Shown here: one piece after another, positions 12,633 through 24,712 of the stretch
Position numbering within the stretch: position 1 is the stretch's first letter
Layout: every line of letters begins with the position of its first letter
Source of the DNA: Dactylonectria macrodidyma
Lineage: Eukaryota; Ascomycota; Sordariomycetes; Hypocreales; Nectriaceae
Assembly: GCA_020744425.1 (NCBI GenBank)
Contig: JAGMUV010000007.1
Span: 2,418,001 to 2,482,000, forward strand
Length of the DNA: 64,000 nt
Direction: 5' to 3'
Position numbers and translations under genes: made by a program
The notes under the pieces: generated by a model
What the model was told of the DNA's origin: nothing
The model's input: only the letters and a program-made list of their open reading frames with translations
Database searches by the model: none

Positions 12633-14869
12633 CTACAGCTGCAGGTTGGTGACGGGCCCGCGGCTGGGCTGGCCCTTGAGGTGCGCCGCGGAGCCTTTGA
12701 AGAGGCTTTGCCAGATGAACGCTTCGCTTAAGAGCAGCTCGATGTCCTTTTCGGTCCAGTCTTTAGTTGGGAGGCACTGTAGGAACATCATGACCTCCTG
12801 AAAGTCCATGTTCACGAGCTTATCGGACCACTTGACTAGGAAGGCGGCACAGACGTAAAGATGGAACTCGGAGAAGCCTTGTTCTTCAGCCTGAGGATGG
12901 AGAGTTAGTTAGACACAATTGTAGGTGAAGGGAAGGGCCACGTACCAAGTATGTGTCCCACATGCGAATGGTATTCTTGACACTGATTTCTCGCATCAGT
13001 AAGCAATTCATCCATCGAAAACTGAACTGAATGAATTCGACGCCCTCCTTTTCCAAATGCTTAGATAACGTGGCATCGATACGGGCGGTGAGGTCACGCA
13101 GGGCAGCCACCTGACGTTGAATGCCGGGTTGCGCGACAATATAGTGGTCCTGGATACCATCGAGGAGCTTTGTCAGACACCAAAAGGAGTCAGCTTCAAC
13201 GGCATCGAGAACCGATTTTGGCAACTGTCCAGGGTCCATGCCTGACTCGATGTTGGGGTCGCCGATATAAATACTTAGAAATACCTGCCAGAAGGGCGTT
13301 ACTAGGTCGTTGATGCCTTGGACGTAACCACTAGCAGGGTGGCGGACAGCCCAGACATAGAGAATGCGCTCCAGCGAGCGTTGTGTGGCCTCGTAGCTGT
13401 AGAGCTCAATGTGGGGATTGGTCCGTGGAATATCGATGCTGATTTGGTGCCAGACGGCTTCGTCTAGGCCCCGGGCCCTACTGGTCGTTGCCGTGTTCGC
13501 AGTGTTAGTTCCACCCCTCTCAAATGCCTGGCGGACACCATCGAGGTACTCTTTCCGTTTGCGTTCGAGAGTGGTCACACGACGTTCGCTGTTGGTGGGG
13601 AGGTAACTGAGGAGGAGCTGCCAGGTAATGGCACGAACCTCTCCAGGCACGCCAGACCAGGCCAATGTTCTCAGGTCTGGGAGAGAGATGGATGATGCCT
13701 GAAGAAGCTTTTTAAACTTGTTTATGCGGGTGATTCGAGAGTTGATAGCATCGGCTTCCTTAGGAGTGGCATTGGCAGGTACCGAGGGATAGTTGATGAG
13801 ATGGAGGGCATTGGCGGGGTCTTGGAGGAGATGTTAGCGATAGGAACTAGGGAGGGGAATACTTGGGACTAACCTCTGAGGATCTCCTTGTACTGGGGTC
13901 GAAGTATTTTACCCTCGCTCTTCTTGGGCATGGGATATGTCGGCGCCGGACGTTCAACAGCGATGTCGGCGCTGTTTGAGTACCGTCTGGAGTGGAGGGC
14001 GTCGAAGTTGCCCTCTCCCAAGGGTGACAGTGTACTGGGATCGGGCTCGATTTTGCTCTGTGAAGCCATCCGCCTGGACCTTCTCTTCATGTTCGACAGG
14101 CTCGGGAGACCAAAGTCATCGCCGTCATCGTCCTCATATCCCATCATTTCGTCTTCGTCGGCCTTCCAATCATCGTTGGTGTTGGAGAGAAAGTTGATAT
14201 AAGTTTTGAAAGGGGGCGAGGACTTGCCGCCCGGAGCCGTTCGTGCTGGAGGTGAGGCATCGTGAATTCGAATCTTGGTTGAGGAGGAGGAGGGGGGTGT
14301 CTTGGGGCGGGAGGAGCTTGAGTTGATGTTTCTGGAGGCACATTGAGGTCAGTCGGGGAGCTGGCGCAGAGGTCGAGCTGCGCATTCGAGACGGACAGAG
14401 TATCAAACTTGAGGATATCGGCGTGGGAGTATGATGCGCCAACCACCAGGTTGGACCCGTGGCCACCAGGTGCGGTGACGTTCCTTTGAGGCGTCGTGTT
14501 GTCTCGTGGAGGCGGTCTCCAGAAGGGCGATGCGGAGCTAGACAAGGTGCTTCAGCGCGGGGGATTCACCATGAGGGCGACAGCGACGCAACGTACTCTG
14601 AGCGATCTGGTAGACAGCAATTGAGCTTCTGTCAGTATAACCCGGCCTCTTCATAAACGCTGTTCAATAGCCAAAGTTCTTCCTTTCCCCAAGGACGGGA
14701 TATCCCACGTACCAACTTGGACCATCTCCTGCGGCGGTGGGGCTGTTAGCAAGTCGAGGGTCAAGGGACATCGGGTCGAGACAGGTTTCCGTCCCGTGGA
14801 CAAGACCAACGGGACTCGGGGACTTACCGACTGCGCGGGCTTCTTGCCGCTTCCCGAGGACGGCCACAT
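12633..14869 (-). CDS. gyp1: Rab GTPase-activating protein Gyp1 (TBC domain)
   Basis: Complement of 14828-14869, 14713-14742, 14597-14628, 14409-14537, 13874-14331, 12946-13820 and 12633-12890, giving 607 residues. The last three exons are secure. The four short 5' exons (42, 30, 32 and 129 nt) are my inference from good GTAAGT/GTACGT donors, CTAACAG and CTGACAG acceptors and consistent phase. The N-terminal half is disordered and Ser/Pro-rich. A conserved GKSSPPFKTYINFLSNTNDDW precedes an acidic stretch. The TBC domain begins near LAWSGVPGE. It carries the arginine finger motif IxxDxxR as ISIDIPR and the glutamine finger motif as GYVQG, so the dual-finger GAP mechanism should be intact. Gyp1 proteins turn off Ypt1/Rab1 at the Golgi and act in membrane traffic and autophagy. 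Divergent from hrp1. Confidence 0.88.
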
Positions 14870-15596
14870 TGTGTTTGCAGAAAGGCCGTCTTCACATAGT
14901 GCGGGCGACGTTGGTGATGGGTGCAGGTTTCGGACGCTTGGGGAGGCGGGTTTCGAGAGGCACCACCACCCTTGGACGGCTTTCAGTGGCAGCTGGGGAA
15001 GCGATGTTTGGGCTTGTTAGGCGGCGATCTCATGCTATTGTTGGTCATAGCCTTGGGTTCGGCCGCTGTCCACGGGTCATCAGGCGACCATAACCGCTGT
15101 GAACGTCACTACTCCAGCGCTTTCACAGCGGGGTTCCAGTGGGAAGGCCGCTATGACCCAGAGTTGATAAGCGTAAACATCAGTGTAGGTGCACGGTGGC
15201 TCAGCGGCTCAGGAGGCACCAAAACGCGCCACGGGGACAGCTCCCTGGCGGGGCGCGCCTGTTGAACTTGCGCTGCCTCCTCATTGGCCCCTTCGATGCT
15301 TAGTCATTCTTCTAACTTCAGCGAGGAAAGGTGTGAAAACATCCCTCCAAGACTTGTCTCTTCTTTGCTTGCGCGGTCCTTTCCTACCTACCTTGCCATT
15401 GCACCATTTCCATTCTGCGCCATCCATTCCATCCTTTTCAACATCTCCGCCGTTGCAACCCGCTGTTTCTTGTCTTCGAAGCCTCAGTGACTGTGCCTGA
15501 TAACTGCGTAGCGTGAGCCGCAGCACCCGGGTCGCGACTCTTTGGAACTAGGACAATCACGACCACGAGGACAATCCCTAGGACCTCACCTTTACC
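14870..15596. promoter_or_regulatory. Bidirectional promoter region gyp1-hrp1
   Basis: This 727-bp stretch lies between two divergent genes. It contains a perfect 10-bp inverted repeat (15094-15131, listed separately), an ATTGG (reverse CCAAT) at 15281-15285, and a pyrimidine-rich run at 15380-15470 before the hrp1 start. Frames of about 70-118 codons here overlap each other and show no domain. Confidence 0.5.
15094..15131. promoter_or_regulatory. Perfect 10-bp inverted repeat in the gyp1-hrp1 promoter
   Basis: Arm one CCGCTGTGAA is at 15094-15103 and arm two TTCACAGCGG at 15122-15131. They are exact reverse complements separated by 18 bases. The arms begin and end with CCG/CGG, the half-site used by fungal Zn2Cys6 dimers in inverted or everted form, which makes a transcription-factor site plausible. 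An RNA stem is the alternative if the region is transcribed. Confidence 0.5.
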
Positions 15597-18567
15597 ATGA
15601 CGGAACCGGAGAACTTCGAGGAGGACCTCTTCGCCGATCTGTAAGATGCCCCAGAAAACAAGCCGCTACCCATATCGCAAGCAACAATCATTTGCTGATG
15701 CCTGGCACCTACAGCTACGAGGACAACGACGCTTCGAAGAGCGCGCCTCCCCCCAAGGCCCCAGCCCCAGTCGTTCCGGAGACACAACCAATTCACTCCA
15801 GTGCTAACGAACAGCCCGGAATATCGTACGAGCATGATACAGGAGGCGATGAAGCCATGAATCAAGATCAAGATGATGATGACGACGATGTCGACTTCAA
15901 CCTCGGGGGAGGAGGAGGAGGTGGTGGAGGAGGTATGGGTAACAGTATGAACAATGCTGCTCCCCTAGACGACGTCCCGACTCCCCCACCCTACGGAACT
16001 GTCCATAAGGCAAGTGCCAAAGAAGACGGGTAAGTTTTTGCCATTCCTATTCGATGTGATTTGTATCCTTTGAATGCCATTCCCCATCCCGTTGATCATG
16101 CGTATGCATTGCCTGCTGGAGGCGCTGGGTCGTGATGGCAGTCAACACGTGGCCATATTATGAGCTGGTAAAGGTGTGGCATGACCAAATTCTCGGAGCA
16201 CTGGCTTGGCTGGAAAGGTTCGCGGTCAGGTTAAGAGGAGTAAGATGTGGCATGTGTGCCACCCGCATGCCGACAATACTCAGACGGAGGAGCAGTGATC
16301 CACCACAAGACATTGGATTTGAGGACCAAGAGCAAGAGCAGAGATCAGATGAGACAATGTGTCGATGATCAGTCCAAGAGAGCATCAAACCAAGAGGAGG
16401 AAGAAGCCAATATCTGAACTGAGAACTCTCACCCTGTGGATACTCCGATAAAGAATCAGCCGACCTAGTCAAGACGGGAGACACAACTCCCGGCTTCCAT
16501 AGCCCAGAGTCGCAGAGATCTTAAAAAGGCCCAACGAGAATGGTAACATTTCTCCGATGGCTATGCAAAGATTTGCAGCGAATAGCGCGAGGCCAGTACC
16601 TAGCAAGAGAGACAGAGAGGACAGTCAAGACGATAGCACAAGACGAAGATATTTTCGACCAAGCTGATCTGGCATCTCTCCTGCACTGTCTTCGCCATGT
16701 CACACGCATCACGGTGCATCATCGCGCCATCGACTTCTCCTGCCCTTGCAACAGGCCTCTGGAACAATCAACACCACGTCCATCGCCCACGACGAGAGTT
16801 CATTATGTGGAAGGCTTTAAAAAAACACGCGTGGATTGTCTCTGCCCATCGTCATATGAATCTGGTGGGAGGACTTGCCCTTGGTAGTCCACCAGCCTTT
16901 GCAGTCTCACGTATCGGAGTGGAGGAGAAGCGAATGTTATCACCACACCGGGTCATGCATCCTGTTGCGATCTGAGAGCCATGTTGCACGAGTTTGAGGC
17001 AATCAGATTTCAAGGACAAACACTGGCATTGCCCTCAACCTAATTACGACCTTGCCTGCAGCCAGTCACCAACCATGCCACCCACTCCAAGGGATTCCAG
17101 CGCTTTGCCACAGCCTGCAAATCCCCAACACATCCAAGTTCTTGTCATGTCATGCTGCCCATTCTGCCGAATCGTTAACTATTCACGACTGGAGGAGGTT
17201 ATAAACGCTAATACATACACATAGAAAAATGTTCATTGGCGGTCTCAATTGGGAAACAACGGACCGTAAGTTTTCAGTATCTAGTCCAGCCAGAATGTGT
17301 CCTAACCGTGGTAGAATCTCTACGCGACTACTTCTCCCAATTCGGCGAGGTTGTCGAGTGCACCGTCATGCGAGACAACAGCACTGGAAGGTCACGAGGC
17401 TTCGGCTTCCTTACATTCAAAGACGCGAAAACTGTCAACATTGTCATGGTCAAGGAGCACTTTCTTGACGGCAAGATTGTGAATAAGGCCCTGTTTCAGT
17501 CATTACTTGTGACGACGCTGACCGTCCTATAGATCGACCCTAAGCGAGCTATTCCTCGAGATGAGCAGGAGAAGACCAGCAAAATCTTTGTTGGCGGTGT
17601 CAGCCAGGAGACGACTGATCAAGAGTTCAAAGATTATTTTGCTCAATTTGGTCGGGTCGTCGACGCTACCCTGATGATGGACAAGGACACAGGCCGACCA
17701 CGAGGATTTGGCTTCGTCACGTTTGAGAGCGAGGCCGGCGTCGATGCCTGCATCAACGTGCCCCTTGAGATCCACGGCAAGCCCATCGAAGTGAAGAAGG
17801 CGCAGCCCCGAGGCAACCTTCGAGAGGAGGAAGAGGCTTCAAGGCGCAGCAAGTTCAGGAAGGGCGACGAGCAGTCATCCCAGAGCTCCATGGGCCAGCA
17901 AATGGGCAACAACGGCATGACACCCCAAGTCATGGCCCAATACTTCCAGCGGATGCAGCAGTACTTTGCCATGATGCAGTCCCAGATGGCCATGAGCCGG
18001 GGCATGCCCGTGAACCCGGCCATGTGGCAGAACATGATGCAGATGCAGCAAATGCAGCAGATGATGGGACGGGGCGGCGGCGGCGCTAACGGCCAGAACA
18101 TGACACCTCAGATGATGCAGCAAATGCAACAAATGCAGCAGATGCAACAGCAGATGATGCAACAGCAGGGCCAGCAGGGCGACCAAGGCAACGCTGCGGG
18201 AGGAGGCGGCGGAGGTCGGGGGTTTAACAACTACGACCAGTATCAACAGCAGCCCCAGGGCCGACGAGGGGGCCGGGGCGGAGGCTACGGTGGCCAGGGC
18301 GGATACGGCATGGGCGGAGGTAACGGAGGCGGTGCCGGAGGAGGCGGCGCTCCGACTTCGTGGGAGGGCATGTATGACGACGTCCCCCAGCCCAACCCCA
18401 ACCAGAATCCTGGGAGTTTTCGAGGCAGCGCCCAGGGCTCTCCCGATCCTCAGCACGCGCCTCCGGCCAATGCGCCTACTGGGCCCAAGAACGCCGGTAA
18501 GCCAGGTGCCAACTATCGTGGCGGCGGTAGAGGAGGTAGCCGTGGCTTCCACCCTTACTCTCGGTAG
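15597..18567 (+). CDS. hrp1: Hrp1/Nab4-like heterogeneous nuclear ribonucleoprotein, two RRM domains
   Basis: Exons are 15597-15640, 15715-16029, 17225-17265, 17315-17478 and 17533-18567, giving 532 residues. The N-terminus (MTEPENFEEDLFADLYED) is acidic, followed by an Asp run and a Gly run of ten residues. RRM1 starts at about 122 with RNP2 MFIGGLNW and RNP1 RGFGFLTF. RRM2 starts at about 206 with KIFVGGVS and RGFGFVTF. Next come a Met/Gln-rich stretch with many MQQM units, then Gly/Arg/Tyr-rich RGG-like repeats, ending GSRGFHPYSR. In yeast Hrp1 is the cleavage-factor IB subunit that binds UA-rich polyadenylation signals and also acts in nonsense-mediated decay and mRNA export. Arg in RGG is usually methylated. 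Both RRMs are cut by introns. The second intron is 1195 bp, far longer than any other here. Confidence 0.93.
16030..17224 (+). other. Unusually long (1195 bp) intron of hrp1
   Basis: The donor is GTAAGTT at 16030. The acceptor is ACACATAG ending at 17224, with a GCTAATAC branch-like site about 20 bases upstream. The other introns in this window run from about 49 to 232 bp. No domain is recognisable in the frames inside, and no clear C/D-box snoRNA pattern was seen. It separates the acidic N-terminus from RRM1. Confidence 0.8.
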
Positions 18568-19276
18568 TGCCAGTAACGGAGACGACAACGCCGCTGAATT
18601 TGCGCGCATGATGGAGGCGCTGGCTATTATCATGACACCTCCTCGATCTTTGAGGGGGCAGCTGGGCATCGCACATCAAGACTGAGAGCGGGGGATGGAG
18701 GACGGATGGCGGAGAATGGATGGTGAAGGGAAACAGGGCACTTCTGTACTACTAATTACCGCAATCGGCACTTCCTCTATTTGGCACCTTCGGCTCTTTG
18801 TTTTGCTAGGTCTGAGGCTTTCTTGGGGTCTATCTTACTACAGCCGACTTGAGCAGGCATATACGTGGAGGAGGGGAACAAGGGGCAGCGAAAAAAAGGG
18901 GCGCGGACGGGAAGATGGTGGTGGGTGTGGGGGTTTGGGAAGCGAAGTAATTTGACCAATCCGATTCAAAGCATAAATATTACATGCAGTATTTATCATG
19001 CGGTTGTCACATTTATTTCACGGTGTTGAAGGGCGCTTGCGTAGTTGTAGAGAAGAATATTATTCAATGGTTTGGTTGTTTCTTTGAGTCTGACGTGCTT
19101 CTCGAGTCAGTCGACTCCAAACCATACCGATACTTATACACATTGTAGTCTTTTTACTTTCAATTATATACATGCAACTGGGAAATGGCAACCTCCCGCG
19201 CCGGGGCATCCCCTATCCGCCGGGCGTCTTTGTAGGGTCGTGACAGCGAGGTTTCACCTTTCAGCTGTTCAACCGC
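18568..19276. other. Intergenic region between convergent genes
   Basis: This stretch holds the 3' UTRs of hrp1 and the pectate lyase. The part 18960-19180 is AT-rich with ATAAATATTACATG and similar words. No gene was seen. Confidence 0.5.
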
Positions 19277-20431
19277 TTAACAAGTCTCAGAGAAGCTGTC
19301 GGCGACACAGTACTCGCCGTCGGGGCCCTCGCTGAGCTTGGTGGGCTCGTCGCCGGTGTCGTTGCCGGTGAAGAGAGTGCAGCTCTTGCCGCTGTCCTGG
19401 CATGAGTTGGTGATGGTGCAAGTGTCACCGTAGTTCGTGTTGATGCCGCAGAGCACGCCTCCGTCGACGGCGGCGACGTTGTCGATGACGAAGTTGCGCG
19501 GGCCGCCGTTGCCGTCGCAGTTTCCGCAGCTGCGGCCGAGCTTGCCATAGTCTTCGGCGTAGAAGTTGGAGATCTCGACGGTGCCGCGGCCGTTGAACTG
19601 GATGATCTTGTCCGAAGCGTGGAAGGCGCCGCCGCCGATGATCTGCGATGTGCCGGACTCCTGCTTGAGCGTGATGGCGTCTTCGCAGACGTCCTCCCAC
19701 CAGACGTTGATCAGGGTGCAGGTTCCCTTGCAGTGGACTCCCTCAGCCTGGCCGGGGCCAATGATGACGTTCTTGAGAGTTGCTCCGTCCTCAAGGATGA
19801 ACATGGCATCATCCTCGCCCGTTTCAACCTGGTCCTGGCAGACAGATGCTGAAAAAAAGCCATGTTAGCTAATGGGAACAGGAGAGGTAGAGGCAGAGGG
19901 ACAATCAAGGGATATCTCACGGGATCGGTCGTAGTTGAACATCTCGCCGTCAAAGGTACCGCTCACGGTGATGGCCGTAGCTGAAGCAACGGCGCCGCTC
20001 GAGGCAGGCAGAGTGCGAGTGATTCCAGTGGGAAGGGCATCGTTGCCGGAACTTCCACCGCCCGTACTGGGAGTGGAAATTGCAGCTGCAGAGGTGACGA
20101 CTGTCTGATCACCATCACCAGAGGAGTCGGTCTCCGTAGCGTCGTTATCATCAGAGTCATCCTCATCCTCATCTTCGTCCTCTTCTCCCACCGAAAGGCT
20201 AGGAGTTGCAGTGGCCTGGCCACCGTTGCCAAAGGCAGGGGAGTCCACGCCACCGCCGTCGGCACTGGGAACACACTGACTGTACCAATCATTAATGACG
20301 GTGCAGGTCGAATCAGAAGGACACTCGGTGTCACCGCTATAGAGGCTGCCACCACATTGGGAGAAGAGATCGACAGCCGCGAGGGCAACGGCGCCAGCGT
20401 TGGCAAGAGCAAAAAGTTGTGCGGTTCTCAT
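19277..20431 (-). CDS. Secreted pectate lyase, family PL3, with N-terminal CBM1
   Basis: Complement of 19921-20431 and 19277-19848, with a 72-bp intron, giving 360 residues. A signal peptide (about 1-19, [12 protein letters not shown] core) is followed by a family 1 carbohydrate-binding module at about 20-55 ([11 protein letters not shown]...[10 protein letters not shown]). Its four Cys and the aromatic face (Phe, Trp, Tyr) are kept. A linker of about 100 residues contains a strongly acidic tract (about 81-100, [15 protein letters not shown]). The PL3 domain starts near [17 protein letters not shown] and continues with [36 protein letters not shown] and [14 protein letters not shown], the calcium-binding and catalytic face of this beta-helix. 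It cleaves polygalacturonate by beta-elimination outside the cell. The splice restores DRSPSVCQDQ. A TATA-like box lies 160 bp upstream. Confidence 0.93.
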
Positions 20432-21724
20432 GTTGGCGAGCAGGTATTAACGAGTATTGAGAGAAAGACGGTAATATGCAGAGTATGAACGAAAGAATTG
20501 CGGGCCTGCCCGTGTATACAAGAATTAAAGAGGGTTGTAGAGAAACTTGTAGAACGAACATACTAGGTTCTGTCGTGGGAAGAGCTGGGCTTTTATATCT
20601 CGAAGGCTTACACATTATGACCCTGCAAGACCCGGGTAGGGAGATCATCAATTGAGGAGCATCCTGGGGACAGTGACCGTTACCAGGGCAGACGTTTTAG
20701 CTAAAGGAAGCTGAGATGGTATTCAATGGGAACATCCTGGCTACTTCGCTCAGGTGGGCTCGATCATCCGACGATGAATCGAGCTTTAATATTCCCTAGA
20801 TGCCATACCAGTCTGGCAGGAGCTCCGTCTGAAATCCTTGCCAGTGGTTATGTCGACGGTGTGAGTGGTGGGATTTCGCAAACCCAGGCGCCTTGAACAG
20901 ATATAGTCAAGGGTTGCAACCTGGGGATGAAACGTTATCAAAAAAAAAAAAAAACACGAGCCTGGCCCAACTTTGGACCCATATTCGATGGTACTCAAGC
21001 TCAACGTTTACTCTTCCCCAGATCTCTTCCGGCTAGGACATCTTCGTTATAGCTTGTACGAGGAGACTGCCGCAAGCTTTTAAAATCGAAGCGGAAGAAC
21101 CATGTAGTCAATCTCAAACTTAGAAACAGGCAATCGTTTCGCTGATGTTGTTGCTTGGCCGGCGGCACTCGCAGCACTCATATGATCACCACTGATCAAA
21201 CAACCGCAGATCGTTCCCCAGGTTCCCAGGACCCTTTAACTTGAGAGCTGAAGTGGGACTGTGACAGAACAGACGATTTCCCTCCCGCCAATCAATCTTA
21301 GAGAACATGCCATTGTACCCATTGTTTCGGCAAAGCAGGAGGCGGCATGCGAGTTGACCTGAGACGTTGTGAGTTACGGTCGGGCAAACAGGGGGCCTCA
21401 ACCGAGTGGTGGTAACTGAAGAGTGCTAAACCAACAGTGTTAACCAAAGAAGACAATGAGCCCCGCGAAAGCGAAACGCGAGGATCTGAAAGGGAACTCG
21501 GTCCGTGGCGGAATGAGCTTGACAGGGGGGAATCATGACTAGGGGGCTATCAAGGGGGGCCAGGTACAGGAATGGGGTGAAATGAAAACATTCTACGGAG
21601 TACGGAGTACAACATTCAACGTATTTCGTATGCTTAGCCAGGATGTTCGTTTCGTCAAGGGTTCTAGAGCTCTGTGGGCAGCCTGAGCCTGACTGTAAGA
21701 GTTGACTCTTTGGGGTTAGGTGTA
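20432..21724. other. Upstream region of pectate lyase; no gene seen
   Basis: This stretch contains the TATA box above, an A-run at 20940-20954 and a double TACGGAGTAC word at 21594-21610. No convincing coding frame was found. Confidence 0.45.
20590..20597 (-). promoter_or_regulatory. TATA box of the pectate lyase gene
   Basis: On the minus strand the sequence reads TATAAAAG, about 160 bp upstream of the ATG at 20431. Strongly regulated secreted-enzyme genes of fungi often have such boxes. A CTGGGG (a match to SYGGRG, the CreA carbon-repression site) lies at 20664-20669, but hexamers of this kind are common by chance. Confidence 0.5.
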
Positions 21725-22105
21725 CTACCCAGAGTTGAGAGTGCAACGTAGAGGCAGACTGAACTTCGGGATTAGACCACACAATCGGGACTGGCAGCGT
21801 AGCTGTAATATGATCATTCGCCGTCTACAAATCTCGGCAATCATCTTTCTCACCTCAGCCAGGCACATCCGTACATCATCTTGCCCATCACAGACAATAC
21901 CTTCGGCGATAGGCACCCGTTCAGGGGCGAGCTGTTCTTCGATGAAGTTGGCAGGTAAACCAGAAGCACTCAGGATGCCTCAGCTTCTTGGGCGTTACTC
22001 GACACGGCCCTCATCGCTCGTGGTGTGCTGTCGTTGTCGTGGAAAATCATCTTGTGGAATCTTACTTAGCTCCGTCAAGCGCTTTGAAATGTCGTTTTGT
22101 AGTGA
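21725..22105 (-). pseudogene. Possible decayed coding segment (frameshifted), family uncertain
   Basis: Reading the minus strand, an intron-like end (CTAATAATTTCCAATAG) is followed at 22105-21995 by a protein-like 36-residue frame beginning SLQNDISKRLTELSKIPQDD, which ends in TAA. A second frame then gives SNAQEAEAS and stops. A third, from 21967, gives ASGLPANFIEEQLAPERV and later DGQDDVRMCLAEVRKMIAEI. The three pieces have the charged, helical look of one protein broken by shifts. Nothing recognisable follows past about 21810. Short charged helices like these occur in N-terminal regions of fungal STAND/NLR-type proteins, but I cannot assign the family. Chance is possible. Confidence 0.3.
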
Positions 22106-23196
22106 CTATTGGAAATTATTAGGTTCCGAAGGGGTATAGGGGCCTCGTGAGTCTTGAAGTGGAACGCTTCTTGAATACGAATAAACTAGTGATCACTCCG
22201 CTTCTTGTGGCTTGATTAGTGGCTACTCCGTACTTCCTGTGATTTAGTAAGACGCCTTTGGAAATTATGGCTGTCCACAATAATTGGTAAACATTGTTTT
22301 CAGCATCGAGGGGCCTCTCCAGCCTTCAGAGATCCCAGAAGATTACGAACTAGGTGCTGGTTACATTAGGATGGGTGCCGTAAAGCAGGTTCATTATTTC
22401 GAGGTAGCCACATCCTGGTGAGGTCATGCACTGATTCAAGTTCAATATGTTGAGACAATCCGGCACGTGACAATCACGTGACTGAAGCTCTGCCTCCTTT
22501 TCGGGTGGATTGCAGTGGTGACGCCATGCTGTAACACGATCAAGATTCGTTGGGACAACCTTGAAGACGTGCCTCAAGCCGACAGCAAGAACCATGTACC
22601 GAGAGGCTGAGAGCCCAAAGCACCGGTAAACTACACGAGAAGGCCGTTGCAGAGAGCCGGAGAACGAACACGAGAGCGATTGCCATCCTTGCTATCCCTG
22701 CTACCGTCTCGCATTCCTGCTGGTCGTGAGCTGCATCCATCGAGCGATTGCTCCTTTTCGTATGGAGCTGGACCACTTTTAAATTGCCATTTCTTCGGAG
22801 GGAGAGAGGCAATCATACATGTCAAAGCCACTTCATCTCACGTCACGTAGCACAATCCAAGATCTTCCAACGTGGCCAGCTTCCCTGTTTTTCTCAATCT
22901 CTCCTACAAGCCTCGCTCTCTTCGCCACTCTATTGAGGCCTCTTTGCTCACTGTCCACTTCGTCTAAGCAACAACCCCGGATTTGGCAGGGATCTGACTT
23001 CGAGCCGGAGCCCAGAATCCGAACAGACCCGTTTTTTTCGCGTCACTGGCCACGCTCACGTCCTCTAAATTAATTGCTACTGTGCTGCTGCTAGGCGTGT
23101 CTCGGTCGTTGACTTGTTCTGGACTTGACGACCCTTTCGACACGTATTTCCCTGGAGCATCTTACTGGAGCAACTCACCCACCAGCTACAGTCGCC
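22106..23196. other. Upstream region of the cytidylyltransferase gene
   Basis: No gene was recognised. The stretch contains the duplicated CACGTGAC element (22464-22482) and a C/T-rich leader from about 22860 to 23000. Minus-strand frames at 22350-22595 and 22540-22812 have no recognisable domain. Confidence 0.45.
22464..22482 (+). promoter_or_regulatory. Duplicated CACGTGAC element upstream of the cytidylyltransferase gene
   Basis: CACGTGAC occurs at 22464-22471 and again at 22475-22482, separated by AAT. The spacing is 11 bp centre to centre, about one DNA turn. The core CACGTG is the E-box bound by bHLH factors. In yeast, bHLH dimers Ino2-Ino4 drive phospholipid genes through related CATGTGAA sites. 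It lies about 715 bp upstream of the ATG. Function is inferred. Confidence 0.4.

Positions 23197-24712
<1,516 letters not shown>

Noticed and set aside
17875..18669. 264-codon frame on the minus strand opposite hrp1
   Set aside because: A shadow of the repetitive Met/Gln and Gly-rich coding region; Ala/His/Leu repeats are what the reverse strand of that repeat gives.
9726..20431. A sugar-polymer gene cluster formed by the glycosyltransferase and the pectate lyase
   Set aside because: They are separated by gyp1 and hrp1, one is intracellular synthesis and the other secreted degradation; no shared regulation visible.
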